A stretch of 64,000 nt of DNA from JACDAN01 sp963842235 (GTDB lineage: Bacteria > Actinomycetota > Thermoleophilia > Gaiellales > Gaiellaceae). Shown here one piece after another: positions 49,045 through 57,475 of the stretch. Numbering within the stretch: the first letter of the stretch is position 1; each line of letters begins with the position of its first letter. The notes below the pieces were generated by a model, which did not search any database, was not told the origin of the DNA, and worked only from the letters and a program-made list of their open reading frames with translations. Location: contig CAWJFT010000001.1 in the NCBI GenBank assembly GCA_963842235.1, forward strand, positions 744,001-808,000. Direction: 5' to 3'. The position numbers and the translations under genes are program-made.

Positions 49045-50826
49045 GTGGACGAACGGAGGGCGATCGAGCGCTGGACTGCGTGGATCCGGGCAGGAGCCGT
49101 CGTCTTCGCGTTCCTGCAGGTCGTCGTGCTACGGGACGAGTATCCGGACCGGCGCTACGAGGCCGCCGCGTGGATCACGCTCGTGGTCCTCGCGGTCGGC
49201 GCCGCGGTCTTCTTCTGGCTGAGCCGCCGCCCGCTGTCCGAACGAACGCTCCGGTGGGTCGGGTTCGCCGCCCTCGTGTTCGACACGGCAATCGTGAGCG
49301 CGTTCGTCCTCACCTATTCGTTCGAGCTGGGGACGCCGGTGAGCCAGGCGCTCATCATCCCGCTCGCCGAGGCCGCGCTGCGCTATGGGCTCCGCGGCGG
49401 CATTGCGCTGCCGCTCGCGCTCGCGCCGGTCTACACCGTCTTCGAGCTGCAGCGCTCCCGCCGGTTCGATACGTCGTACGACATCGACCACGTCACGTTC
49501 TCGGTCGGGGTGGGCCTGATCGCCGGCCTCTTCATCGGCTGGCTCGTCGAGCGCCTTCGCGGCCAGACCGATCTGGCCGAGCGGCGCGCCCACGAGGCCG
49601 AGGAACTGCGGGACGAGCTCGGACGGCGCGCGGACATCCTCGACGCAACGAACCGGTGCGCGCGAGCGCTCTCGTCGTCGCTGCAGATCGAGCTGTCGTT
49701 CGCCGCCTTCATCCGGGAGCTGCGCGGGCTGCTGCCCTTCGACAGGACAGCGATCCTGCTCCTGGAGGATTCGCACCTTCGCGTCTTTGCAACCGCCGGA
49801 GCGGGCGCGGACACGGTCTTTCCGCCTGGCACGGTGGTGTCGGTCGCCGGGTCGGCGATGACGGAGATGGAGTCTGGTCAGGTCGTGTACCGCGAGGACA
49901 TGCTGGAGCGGAGGTTCTACGAGGAGGACGAGTTCGTCGCGCTCGGCCTTCGCTCGCGCGTGCTCGCCCCGCTCCTGAGCGGGCCAGGAGTGATCGGCGC
50001 GATCTCGCTCGTGCGGCGCGAGCCGTCCGCCTTTACCGCGGCCGAGATCGAGCTCCTCAGCCTCCTCGGTCGTCTCGCTGGAAGCGCCGTGCAGAACATC
50101 CGCGCCTACGAGGCGGAGCGGACGACCGCCGAGGAGCTCCGTCGGCTCTCGGCGCTTCGCGCCGACTTCGTGTCGCTCGTCTCGCACGAACTGCGGAGTC
50201 CGATGGCGTCGGTCATCGGGTCGGCTCGCACGCTGGAGCTGCGCTGGCGCGAGCTGACTCCAGATCAACGCGAATCGTTCCTGAGCTTGATCTCGCACGA
50301 GACCTCGCGGCTGGCCGAGCTGATCGGCGATGTGCTGGACACCTCCCGCATCGAGGCGGGCACCTTCAACTACTCGTTCGAGGACATCGACCTCGCCGAG
50401 CTGATCCGCGACTCGGCTGCGGCGGCCGAGCGGAGCCAGGACGAGGTCGCCGTGCGCCCCGTCCTCCGCGAGCCGCTTCCGCGTGTCCGCGGAGACCGGG
50501 ACCGGCTCCGCCAGGTCCTCGTCAACCTGATCGACAACGCCGTCAAGTACTCGCGGCCCGGCGAGGAAGTGGAGGTCGAGGCCGTCAGCACGAACGGGCG
50601 CCTCCAGATCCACGTGCGCGATCGCGGGCCCGGGATCCCGCACGAGCACCAGGGTGTGATCTTCGAGAAGTTCGGCCGCGTTCAGATTGGCGACGCCGCC
50701 AAGCCCGGGACCGGTCTCGGGCTCTTCATCGCACGCTCGATCGCCGAGGCGCACGGAGGCTCGCTCGCGCTGAGCTCGCACCCGGAGCAGGCGGGCGCGA
50801 CCTTCACGCTGTCGCTGCCGCTCTAA
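49045..50826 (+). CDS. membrane sensor histidine kinase with GAF domain
   Basis: 593 residues from GTG 49045, with GAGGAG 7 nt upstream (the ORF also opens earlier inside queG). Residues 1-175: about six membrane helices; 180-215 signalling helix; 200-350 GAF domain; HisKA with H381 in VSHELRSPM; HATPase with N-box LIDNAVKYSRPGEE, DRGPGIP and GTGLGLFIA. No response regulator gene is adjacent, so it is an orphan here. Ends 4 nt into the convergent pafBC gene. Confidence 0.9.
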   Translation: MDERRAIERWTAWIRAGAVVFAFLQVVVLRDEYPDRRYEAAAWITLVVLAVGAAVFFWLSRRPLSERTLRWVGFAALVFDTAIVSAFVLTYSFELGTPVSQALIIPLAEAALRYGLRGGIALPLALAPVYTVFELQRSRRFDTSYDIDHVTFSVGVGLIAGLFIGWLVERLRGQTDLAERRAHEAEELRDELGRRADILDATNRCARALSSSLQIELSFAAFIRELRGLLPFDRTAILLLEDSHLRVFATAGAGADTVFPPGTVVSVAGSAMTEMESGQVVYREDMLERRFYEEDEFVALGLRSRVLAPLLSGPGVIGAISLVRREPSAFTAAEIELLSLLGRLAGSAVQNIRAYEAERTTAEELRRLSALRADFVSLVSHELRSPMASVIGSARTLELRWRELTPDQRESFLSLISHETSRLAELIGDVLDTSRIEAGTFNYSFEDIDLAELIRDSAAAAERSQDEVAVRPVLREPLPRVRGDRDRLRQVLVNLIDNAVKYSRPGEEVEVEAVSTNGRLQIHVRDRGPGIPHEHQGVIFEKFGRVQIGDAAKPGTGLGLFIARSIAEAHGGSLALSSHPEQAGATFTLSLPL

Positions 50827-52835
50827 CCTGCGGGAGCGGTGACTCGCGAGACGTTGAGCTCGCGGGCGAGCTCCTTCGCGCGCGTTGCGATCCGCTTGCG
50901 CATCGCGGCCGGCTCGAGCACGACGGCCTCTCCGCGGTAGGAGAGGATCTCGCCGACGAGCCACTCCTCGCCTGCAGGGAGCTCACGCACGGCGGAACCG
51001 TCGGCGAGCGGCGTCGCGCCCCGCTCGACCTCCCACCGCGCGATCGCCGGCGAGTACCAGATGCGCGCCGTCTGCGTCCCGCCGAACCGCTGGGGATCGA
51101 ACTCGGGCCGCCGCTCGAAGCGCTCGCGGAGCTTCTTGGCGCTTCGAATCCTGTCGAGCCGGAAGCTCCGTGACGCGTCGTTCCCGCGGTCGAAGGCGTG
51201 GAGGTACCAGTACGGCAGCTCCCGCTCCAGTTGGTACGGCTCGACGACCCGTGTCGTCGGCTGCTTCTCGCCCTCTTTGAGGTACTCGATCTCCACGAGC
51301 TTCCGGTTGCGGATCGCGTCGCTGAAGGTCGAGACGAGATCCTCTTCGACACGCGGGACGTCGGGCTGAGGTGTCTGGGCGAGCTCGAACTCGCCGAACG
51401 TTTCCTCGAGCTTGCGGCGCACCCGCTCGAGCGGCGTGTGCGCATCGGCGGCGATCATCGGCCCCACGAACTCCAGGGCGAGCCGGATCGCGCGCGCCTC
51501 CAGCGGGGTCAGCCTGGGCGAGGCGCGGAAGGTGTCGCCGAACAGCTCCTTGTCGACGTGAACGTTGTCACCGCGCAGCTCCGCGTAGACCGCGTAGCAG
51601 CCGCCGCCGAAGTTGACGAGGTTGAGGAGGGACAGGTGCTCCTCCAGCGACTCTTTGGGGATGTGGAAGCGCTCGACGAGCTCGTCGGCAGGGATCTCCG
51701 CCGAGGGGTTCTCGCCGCAGCGGTCGAGGAGATAGGCAAGCAATGCCTGCAGGACGCCGAAGCGCTCGGGCGCGACGGGTGACCCCGGTCGCTCCGTTCT
51801 CTCGAGGTCTTCACGCGCGACCTCGCGCGCGAGCTTGGGTGGATCGCCCTCATGCCGCTCGCGAGTGAGCTGAAGCGCGCCCTTCACGATTCTGCGGAGC
51901 TCTGGCGGCGACTGGGGCACGGCCCGTCCCTCCTGGCGGAGGATCCAGCGGGCGAGGGCCTCGAGGCTCGCGTAGTCGGTCACGAAGACGCCGTCCTCGA
52001 GACGGCCGGCGCGGCCGTAGACACGCTCGACCCACCAGGCCACGTCGCCGGCCACCTCCATCCGCGCCTCGCCGACGGACTCGCCGAACTGCCAGTCCGG
52101 GCGACCGCGGAACGCCTCGATGTCGAACTCCGGGGGAAGGCGGAAATCGCGTTCGCGTCGCGTGGCCAGGCGGAGGTCGCCCTGGATGCGCGAGACCCGG
52201 AAGGTGCGCTCGGCAGCCCGATCGTGGTCTCGTCCGATCACATACCAGCGGCCGCGGTCGAGGAGCAGCGCGTACGGGTCGATCGTCCGCTCGCGCTCTT
52301 CGTTGCGTGACATCGACCGGTACCGGAACTTGACCGTCCGCTGCTTGGAGATTGCGCTCTCAAGCTTGGCCAGCCGACCCGGCGTCTCCGGGGAGTAGTC
52401 GATGTCGTGGATCTCGACCCGATCAGCAGTCCCGCTCGGCGACTCCTCGAAGCCGGGACGGCCTAGCGCGAGGTTCTGCAGCGCGAGCCGCAGCGGCTCG
52501 GCGTAGGCGAAGTTGCCCTCGAGCAGGTAGAGGCAGGTCTGGAGCGCCGCGAGCTCCTCGTCGGAGAGCTCGAGCGGCGGCAGGAAGTAGCGCTCCGAGC
52601 GGAGCGTGTAGAGCTCCTCGCCCGTGAACTCGTCACGTTGGGAATCGAGCGGGACGCCGAGCGTGATCAGCTCCGAGCGGTCGGAGTAGAAGCGCCGAGC
52701 GAAGGCCTCGTCCGACATCTCCGAGTAGCCCTCGACGTTTCCCTTCACGTCGCGGGCGGTCAGCGCACGCCGCTCCGCCATCAGGAAAGCGACGAGCGAA
52801 AGCTGCCGGATGAGCTTGTCGGTGTCGTGTGACAC
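50823..52835 (-). CDS. pafBC: fused PafB-PafC WYL-domain transcription regulator
   Basis: 670 residues, two tandem copies of the HTH-WYL-WCX architecture. WYL cores: DRGRWYVIGRD (first) and ELPYWYLHAFDR (second), each followed by FRVSRI/FRLDRI strands. In mycobacteria PafB and PafC are separate and activate the RecA-independent DNA damage response; natural fusions exist in some Actinobacteria. The N-terminal winged helix (KLIRQLSLVAFLMAERRALTARDV) and a second HTH (about 355-410) are intact. No Pup-proteasome genes are nearby. GTG 52835. Confidence 0.88.
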   Translation of the reverse strand: MSHDTDKLIRQLSLVAFLMAERRALTARDVKGNVEGYSEMSDEAFARRFYSDRSELITLGVPLDSQRDEFTGEELYTLRSERYFLPPLELSDEELAALQTCLYLLEGNFAYAEPLRLALQNLALGRPGFEESPSGTADRVEIHDIDYSPETPGRLAKLESAISKQRTVKFRYRSMSRNEERERTIDPYALLLDRGRWYVIGRDHDRAAERTFRVSRIQGDLRLATRRERDFRLPPEFDIEAFRGRPDWQFGESVGEARMEVAGDVAWWVERVYGRAGRLEDGVFVTDYASLEALARWILRQEGRAVPQSPPELRRIVKGALQLTRERHEGDPPKLAREVAREDLERTERPGSPVAPERFGVLQALLAYLLDRCGENPSAEIPADELVERFHIPKESLEEHLSLLNLVNFGGGCYAVYAELRGDNVHVDKELFGDTFRASPRLTPLEARAIRLALEFVGPMIAADAHTPLERVRRKLEETFGEFELAQTPQPDVPRVEEDLVSTFSDAIRNRKLVEIEYLKEGEKQPTTRVVEPYQLERELPYWYLHAFDRGNDASRSFRLDRIRSAKKLRERFERRPEFDPQRFGGTQTARIWYSPAIARWEVERGATPLADGSAVRELPAGEEWLVGEILSYRGEAVVLEPAAMRKRIATRAKELARELNVSRVTAPAG

Positions 52836-52895
52836 GGCCGGCCTATTCTGTCGAATCGCGAATCGTTGCCGTCTCCGGCAACTTCAAAAGGGACT

Positions 52896-52924
52896 TTGTG
52901 ACAGAAGCCCGGAAGCGTTATGCT
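52896..52924 (+). promoter_or_regulatory. consensus-like promoter of the zinc-motif protein gene
   Basis: TTGTGA (52896-52901), 17-nt spacer, TATGCT (52919-52924), the clearest sigma-70-like promoter in the window. Transcription would start near 52931, giving an 80-nt leader that includes inverted and direct repeats. A small hairpin GTTGCCG/CGGCAAC (52865-52882) lies upstream. Confidence 0.7.
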
Positions 52925-52947
52925 CCCTCCCCAACGGGGTGTGGAAA

Positions 52948-52988
52948 AGCTGTTAATGCGCGCTTAACACAGCTTTGCCAGCGCTTAA
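52948..52988 (+). promoter_or_regulatory. repeats in the leader of the gene at 53010
   Basis: AGCTGTTAA (52948-52956) faces TTAACACAGCT (52964-52974), an inverted repeat with a 2-nt bulge, and GCGCTTAA occurs twice (52960-52967, 52981-52988). Located downstream of the predicted transcription start, so they may be operators or an RNA structure controlling translation. Confidence 0.5.
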
Positions 52989-53009
52989 TCGAGGAGCTGC
53001 TACTTACAA

Positions 53010-53456
53010 ATGGACGCGCAAAAGCTTGTAATTCAGAACCGTATGTATCAGTACTCACGGGCGATTTACCGCTCGATCAAGGATCTCGTCGACCCATACG
53101 TCCCGGCCGACCTGCAGGCTGAGCACCGGCGTGCCGTGCTCGCGGCGTGTGAGGACACGATGGAGCGCCTCGCGAGAGACCCCATGTACTTCTCGCGGCC
53201 GGATCGAGCGCTGTTCCAGGACATCCGCCGCTACTTCCCGATCACAGCCCAGGCGCAGGTCGCTTGGGTCGTCGAGGAAGGCGTGGGCGCTGCGGTCGCG
53301 TTCATCTCAGAGCAGATCGAGGCCGGAGCGTTCGACGGCGGTGCGCCGCGTTGCCGGGCGACGACGCGGAAGGGCAAGCCGTGCCAGCGCACGCCGCTCC
53401 CCGACCGCGACTACTGCCCCTCCCACCAACATCTAGAGACAGCCGCAGCTGCTTAG
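53010..53456 (+). CDS. unknown protein with C-terminal Cys/His zinc motif
   Basis: 148 residues. N-terminal two thirds all-helical (MDAQKLVIQNRMYQYSRAIYRSI...), no membrane segment. The C-terminus reads RCRATTRKGKPCQRTPLP then DYCPSHQH, a Cys-x8-Cys-x9-Cys-x2-His pattern seen as a small zinc-binding tail in various actinobacterial hypotheticals. Function unknown; regulated promoter region suggests conditional expression. GAGGAG 13 nt before ATG is a weak Shine-Dalgarno. Confidence 0.65.
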   Translation: MDAQKLVIQNRMYQYSRAIYRSIKDLVDPYVPADLQAEHRRAVLAACEDTMERLARDPMYFSRPDRALFQDIRRYFPITAQAQVAWVVEEGVGAAVAFISEQIEAGAFDGGAPRCRATTRKGKPCQRTPLPDRDYCPSHQHLETAAAA

Positions 53457-53462
53457 AGCGGT

Positions 53463-54137
53463 CTAACGCGCGGGAGTTATGCGGCGCGCGTAGGCGTTTT
53501 CGTAGCCCGCGTCCGCCGCTTCGGAGATCGCGTCCTGCGCCTCGCCGAGCGAGTTGTAGACGCCGCTGAAGACGACGTAGTAGCCGGGATGCAGGCTCGA
53601 GTAGCGCGCGGAATCGAGGACGCCGACCTCGGAAAGGTCCGCCTCGAGGCCCTGCTTCGCTTTCGCAACAGCAGCTTGGCGGCCGCTGGAGATCGGCAGT
53701 GAGGCCAGGACGAGCGTCCAGGCGCTCCGGTTCCGCGGCCACTCAATGAGCTTTCGTGGGCCGCGCCTCGTCGTTGTCGTCGCTCCCGTCTTGGTCGTCT
53801 CCGTCGGGACCGTCGGTCCGGCCGCGGTCGTCGGCGGAGTCGTCACCACCGTGGTCGGAAGCGGCGATGTGTCGCCGACGAGCGTCTCGCTGGAGGCGCT
53901 CTGGGCGTCTCGCGTCCAGATGATCGCGCCTGCAGCCGCGATTGCTGCGATGAGGAGCGCGAGGAGCGAGGGCCAGATCCAGTCGCCCGGATACCAGCGA
54001 AGCCGGCGGCGCCAGCCTTGGGCCAGCGCGGGAACCACCCCGGGCGGGTGGAGACGAAGTCCGCACTCGACGCAGTACTCCTGCATGCGATCGACGGGGC
54101 TCCCGCAGCGGGGGCAGCGCGCTTCCGGCTCGGCCAC
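53463..54137 (-). CDS. zinc-ribbon, transmembrane, SPOR-like protein
   Basis: 224 residues from GTG 54137. A zinc ribbon at the N-terminus (C8, C11, C22, C25), one membrane helix (53-75), a Thr/Pro-rich linker (90-135) and a C-terminal SPOR-like fold (LHPGYYVVFSGVYNSLGEAQDAISEA), which binds denuded peptidoglycan. Cytoplasmic ribbon, outside SPOR. It follows the double zinc-ribbon gene with a 2-nt gap, so the two are probably co-translated. Confidence 0.72.
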   Translation of the reverse strand: MAEPEARCPRCGSPVDRMQEYCVECGLRLHPPGVVPALAQGWRRRLRWYPGDWIWPSLLALLIAAIAAAGAIIWTRDAQSASSETLVGDTSPLPTTVVTTPPTTAAGPTVPTETTKTGATTTTRRGPRKLIEWPRNRSAWTLVLASLPISSGRQAAVAKAKQGLEADLSEVGVLDSARYSSLHPGYYVVFSGVYNSLGEAQDAISEAADAGYENAYARRITPAR

Positions 54138-54139
54138 TC

Positions 54140-54640
54140 CTAGGCCTCCGCGGGCTCTTTGGGGGCCGGCTCGGGCTGCGTGTCGGCAGGCAGCTCGGGC
54201 GGGCCGGCGTCGACGGCGCTTCCGCAGTGCCCGCAGAACTGCACGTTCGCAGGAAGCGGAGACCCGCACCGCGCGCAGGAGACCACGGGCCGCGGCCCGA
54301 CCGGTCGCCCGCAGTTGGCGCAGAAGTGGGTGCCCCACGAGATGGGCGCGCCGCACTCACACCGTGCAGCGGAATGGCCGCCGGCGCTCGAGAGCAGCGC
54401 GGCCAGCTCGTCGAGCCGCTCCTCGAGCGCCACAAGCTCGGCACAGCGCTCGGTCACGAGCTCGACGCGAAAGCGATCGCGGCGGAACATCTCGAAGACG
54501 AGCCCGCCCAGATCGCGAATGCGTTCTTCGCGCTCGCGCAGCAGTAGGCGGCGCTCGCGCTTGAGCGCCTTCGGGCCCGTCGTGCGCCGCGGCGCAGCTC
54601 CGGCCGATTCAGCCCGGCGAAATGGCCCCCAGCCTGCCAT
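54140..54640 (-). CDS. coiled-coil protein with double zinc ribbon
   Basis: 166 residues. Residues 20-85 form a charged coiled coil; residues about 90-140 have two zinc ribbons (CECGAPISWGTHFCANCG and CARCGSPLPANVQFCGHCG). The C-terminal tail is Pro/Glu-rich. Such ribbons often mediate protein interaction in division or secretion complexes. Operon with the downstream SPOR-like protein. TAGATT lies 9 nt before the ATG. Confidence 0.7.
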   Translation of the reverse strand: MAGWGPFRRAESAGAAPRRTTGPKALKRERRLLLREREERIRDLGGLVFEMFRRDRFRVELVTERCAELVALEERLDELAALLSSAGGHSAARCECGAPISWGTHFCANCGRPVGPRPVVSCARCGSPLPANVQFCGHCGSAVDAGPPELPADTQPEPAPKEPAEA

Positions 54641-54694
54641 CGAGGACCGAATCTAGCTGACAGCCCTGCGGGCCACGACCGCCGGGAGTTGAAA

Positions 54695-56125
54695 CTACGA
54701 GCGGTTGACGATGACCACGTGCTGCTCGGTCAACTCCCGCACGGCATACGCGGGGCCCTCCCGCGTGTTGCCTGAGTCCTTGACGCCGCCGTACGGCATC
54801 TGATCCGCGCGGAACGTCGGCGCCTCGTTGACCGTGACGCCGCCGAACTCGAGCTCCTCGGCAGCACGAAGCGCGTTGTCGAGGCTCGTCGTGAAGATGC
54901 CGGCCTGGAGGCCGTACTTCGTCCCGTTCGCGAGTGCCAACGCCTCGTCGAGCGTCTCGTAGGGATTGATCGTCACGACCGGGCCGAAGACCTCTTCGCA
55001 GGACACCTTCAGCTCCGGGCCCGCGTTCGCGATCACGGTCGGCCGGATCAGCTCTCCCTCGAGCTCCCCGCCCGTGAGGATCTCGGCGCCGGCCTGCCGC
55101 GCCTCGTCGATCCACTCGAGGATCCGCTCGCGGGCATCCTCGTCGATCACGGGGCCCACGTCCGTGTCCTCGTCGGCCGGGTCGCCGACCACGAGCTGCT
55201 CGACCTTGGGAACGAGCCGCTGGACGAAGTCGTCGTAGGCGGTGCGCTGCACGTAGACGCGCTGAATCGAGATACAGCTCTGACCCGCGAAGGAGAAACC
55301 ATGTTGTGCGGTCGCGCCGGCAGCCGCCTCGATGTCGGCGTCGGCCTCGACGATCATCGGCGTCGAGTTGCCGAGCTCGAGGTTGACGCGCTTGCGCGGC
55401 GCGCGCTCCCGCAGCTTCCAGCCAACGGCGCTCGAGCCCGTGAAGGTCAGCGCCTTCACGCGCTCGTCCTCCACGAGCACGTCGCCGATGTCCGACGACG
55501 GGCCGACCACGACGTTGAGCCAGCCGGGCGGCAGCCCCGCCTCGGTCTCGAGCTCGGCCAGGAGCAGCGCCGACAGGGGCGTCTGGCCGGCCGGCTTCAG
55601 CACGACGGCGCAACCTGCAGCAAGCGCGGGCGCAATTTTGTGCGCGACGAGGTTGAGCGGGAAGTTGAAGGGGCTGATCGCCCCGACGACGCCGATGGGC
55701 CTCCGGAGCGTGTACGCGAACTTCCCCTCGCCGGCCTGTGACGCGTCCATCGGGACGATCTCGCCGGCGAGCTTTCGCGCCTCGACGGCAGCGAACGTGT
55801 AGGTCGACATCGCCCGCGACGCCTCGATCTTCGCGGACTTCAGCGGCTTGCCCGCCTCGTCGGAGATCAGGCGGGCGACCTCGTCGTGGCGGCGGCCGAG
55901 CGCTCCGGCGACGCGGACGAGGATCTCGGCGCGCTTGTGCGCGGGCAGCGGCTCCTCCATCGCGGCTTCGGCGGCGTCGATTGCGCGGCGCGTCTCCTCC
56001 GCGCCTGCTTTCGCCACCCGGCTGACGACCTCGCCGGAGTAGGGCGAGCGCACCTCCTGCCACTCGCCGGTCTCGATCCACTCGCCGGCGACGAGAAGCC
56101 TTCGCTCGGTCGCCGTGACAGCCAT
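54695..56125 (-). CDS. NAD(P)-dependent aldehyde dehydrogenase
   Basis: 476 residues from ATG 56125. Catalytic Cys284 in FAGQSCISIQR and Glu250 in NLELGNSTP are intact; coenzyme-binding segments ISPFNFPLNLVAHKIAPALAAG and FTGSSAVGWKL are conserved. Sequence resembles succinate-semialdehyde/glyceraldehyde-type dehydrogenases, but substrate is not determinable. TAGGCT 7 nt before the ATG overlaps the divergent promoter, and the two start codons are only 12 nt apart. Confidence 0.9.
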   Translation of the reverse strand: MAVTATERRLLVAGEWIETGEWQEVRSPYSGEVVSRVAKAGAEETRRAIDAAEAAMEEPLPAHKRAEILVRVAGALGRRHDEVARLISDEAGKPLKSAKIEASRAMSTYTFAAVEARKLAGEIVPMDASQAGEGKFAYTLRRPIGVVGAISPFNFPLNLVAHKIAPALAAGCAVVLKPAGQTPLSALLLAELETEAGLPPGWLNVVVGPSSDIGDVLVEDERVKALTFTGSSAVGWKLRERAPRKRVNLELGNSTPMIVEADADIEAAAGATAQHGFSFAGQSCISIQRVYVQRTAYDDFVQRLVPKVEQLVVGDPADEDTDVGPVIDEDARERILEWIDEARQAGAEILTGGELEGELIRPTVIANAGPELKVSCEEVFGPVVTINPYETLDEALALANGTKYGLQAGIFTTSLDNALRAAEELEFGGVTVNEAPTFRADQMPYGGVKDSGNTREGPAYAVRELTEQHVVIVNRS

Positions 56126-56138
56126 ATCCTGAAGCCTA
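56125..56138. promoter_or_regulatory. overlapping divergent leaderless promoters
   Basis: On +, TATCCT (56125-56130) ends 7 nt before ATG 56138. On -, TAGGCT (complement of 56133-56138) ends 7 nt before ATG 56125. Each -10 box therefore lies within the start codon region of the opposite gene, so polymerase can occupy only one at a time. Confidence 0.65.
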
Positions 56139-57475
56139 TGCCTCCCGAGACGCGCTACGCGCGCAGCGGTGACCTCAACATCGCCTACCAGACCGTGGGC
56201 GACGGGCCGCTCGACCTCATCCTCGTCCACGGGTGGGTGCAGAGCTTCGATCCGAGCTGGGAGATCGAAGAGCTGAGGCGGTTCTACGAGCGGCTCGCGT
56301 CCTTCTCGCGGTTGATCCTGTTCGACAAACGCGGCGTCGGGCTGTCAGACCGCGTGATGCTCGACGACCTGCCCACGCTCGAGACCCGCATGGACGACAT
56401 GCGGGCCGTGATGGATGCCGTCGGCTCGGAGCGCGCCGCGGTGCTCGGCCATTCGGAGGGCGCCGCCATGGCCGCGCTCCATGCGGCCACGTATCCCGAA
56501 CGAACGACGGCGCTGGTGATGGTCGGCGGCTTTGCGAGGTTCAGGGAGGCGCCGGACTACCCGCTGGGGATGAGCGACGAAGCACTGGTCAGGAAGAAGC
56601 GGGCGATCACGGAGAGCTGGGGCAGCGAAGCGGTGCGCCGCGTTCTCCGGCAGCTGGCGCCCTCGATCGCCGACGACGAAGAACAGGTTCAGGTGTACAC
56701 GCGCGCGGCGGCGCGCGGGGCCAGTCCCACGGCGGCCACCGCGCTGATGCGGATGAGCGCCCAGATCGACATTCGAGAGGTGTTGCCCGCCATCCGAGTC
56801 CCGACCCTGGTCATGCACCGTGCCGACGAGGCTCTCGCGGAGGAAAGTCGAGACGTCGGCGAGCGGATCCCGAGCGCCAAGGTCGTCGAGCTCCCCGGCG
56901 TCGATCACATGCCGTGGCTGGGCGACCAGGACGCTGTCCTCGACGAGGTCGAGGAGTTCCTCACCGGCGCCCGGCCGCACCCGGCGCTCGACCGCGTCCT
57001 CGCCACGGTGCTGTTCACGGACATCGTCGGCTCGACCCAGCTGGCCGCAGACCTCGGCGACCACCGCTGGCAGGCGCTCCTCGAGCAGCACAACGCGCTC
57101 GTCCGTCGCGAGCTCGCCCGCTTCCGCGGCCGGGAGGTGAATACCGCAGGCGACGGCTTTCTGGCGACGTTCGACGGACCGGCCCGGGCGATCGCGTGCG
57201 CGTGCGCGATCCGCGACGGCTCACGGTCGCTCGGCCTCCAGATTCGCTTCGGGCTCCACACGGGCGAGCTGGAGCGGCATGGGTCCGATGTCCGCGGCAT
57301 CGCGGTGCACACCGGCGCCCGGGTGGCGGCCATGGCCGGATCGGGCGAAGTCTTGGCCTCGAGCACGGTCAAGGATCTCGTTGCGGGCTCCGGGCTCGAG
57401 TTCGAGGACCGTGGTTCCCACGAGCTGAAAGGGGTTCCGGGCGAGTGGCGCTTGTACGCCGTTGCGAATGCCTGA
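56138..57475 (+). CDS. alpha/beta hydrolase fused to class III adenylate cyclase (copy 1)
   Basis: 445 residues from ATG 56138. Residues 10-265: alpha/beta hydrolase with nucleophile elbow GHSEG (S106) and catalytic His in PGVDHMPW. Residues 280-445: cyclase domain with metal Asp (VLFTDIVGST) and AGDGFLATF. The N residue of the transition-state NxxxR pair is replaced (HTGARV), so activity may be weak. The fusion resembles known actinobacterial hydrolase-cyclases presumed to sense a small ester. Overlaps copy 2 by 8 nt. Confidence 0.82.
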   Translation: MPPETRYARSGDLNIAYQTVGDGPLDLILVHGWVQSFDPSWEIEELRRFYERLASFSRLILFDKRGVGLSDRVMLDDLPTLETRMDDMRAVMDAVGSERAAVLGHSEGAAMAALHAATYPERTTALVMVGGFARFREAPDYPLGMSDEALVRKKRAITESWGSEAVRRVLRQLAPSIADDEEQVQVYTRAAARGASPTAATALMRMSAQIDIREVLPAIRVPTLVMHRADEALAEESRDVGERIPSAKVVELPGVDHMPWLGDQDAVLDEVEEFLTGARPHPALDRVLATVLFTDIVGSTQLAADLGDHRWQALLEQHNALVRRELARFRGREVNTAGDGFLATFDGPARAIACACAIRDGSRSLGLQIRFGLHTGELERHGSDVRGIAVHTGARVAAMAGSGEVLASSTVKDLVAGSGLEFEDRGSHELKGVPGEWRLYAVANA

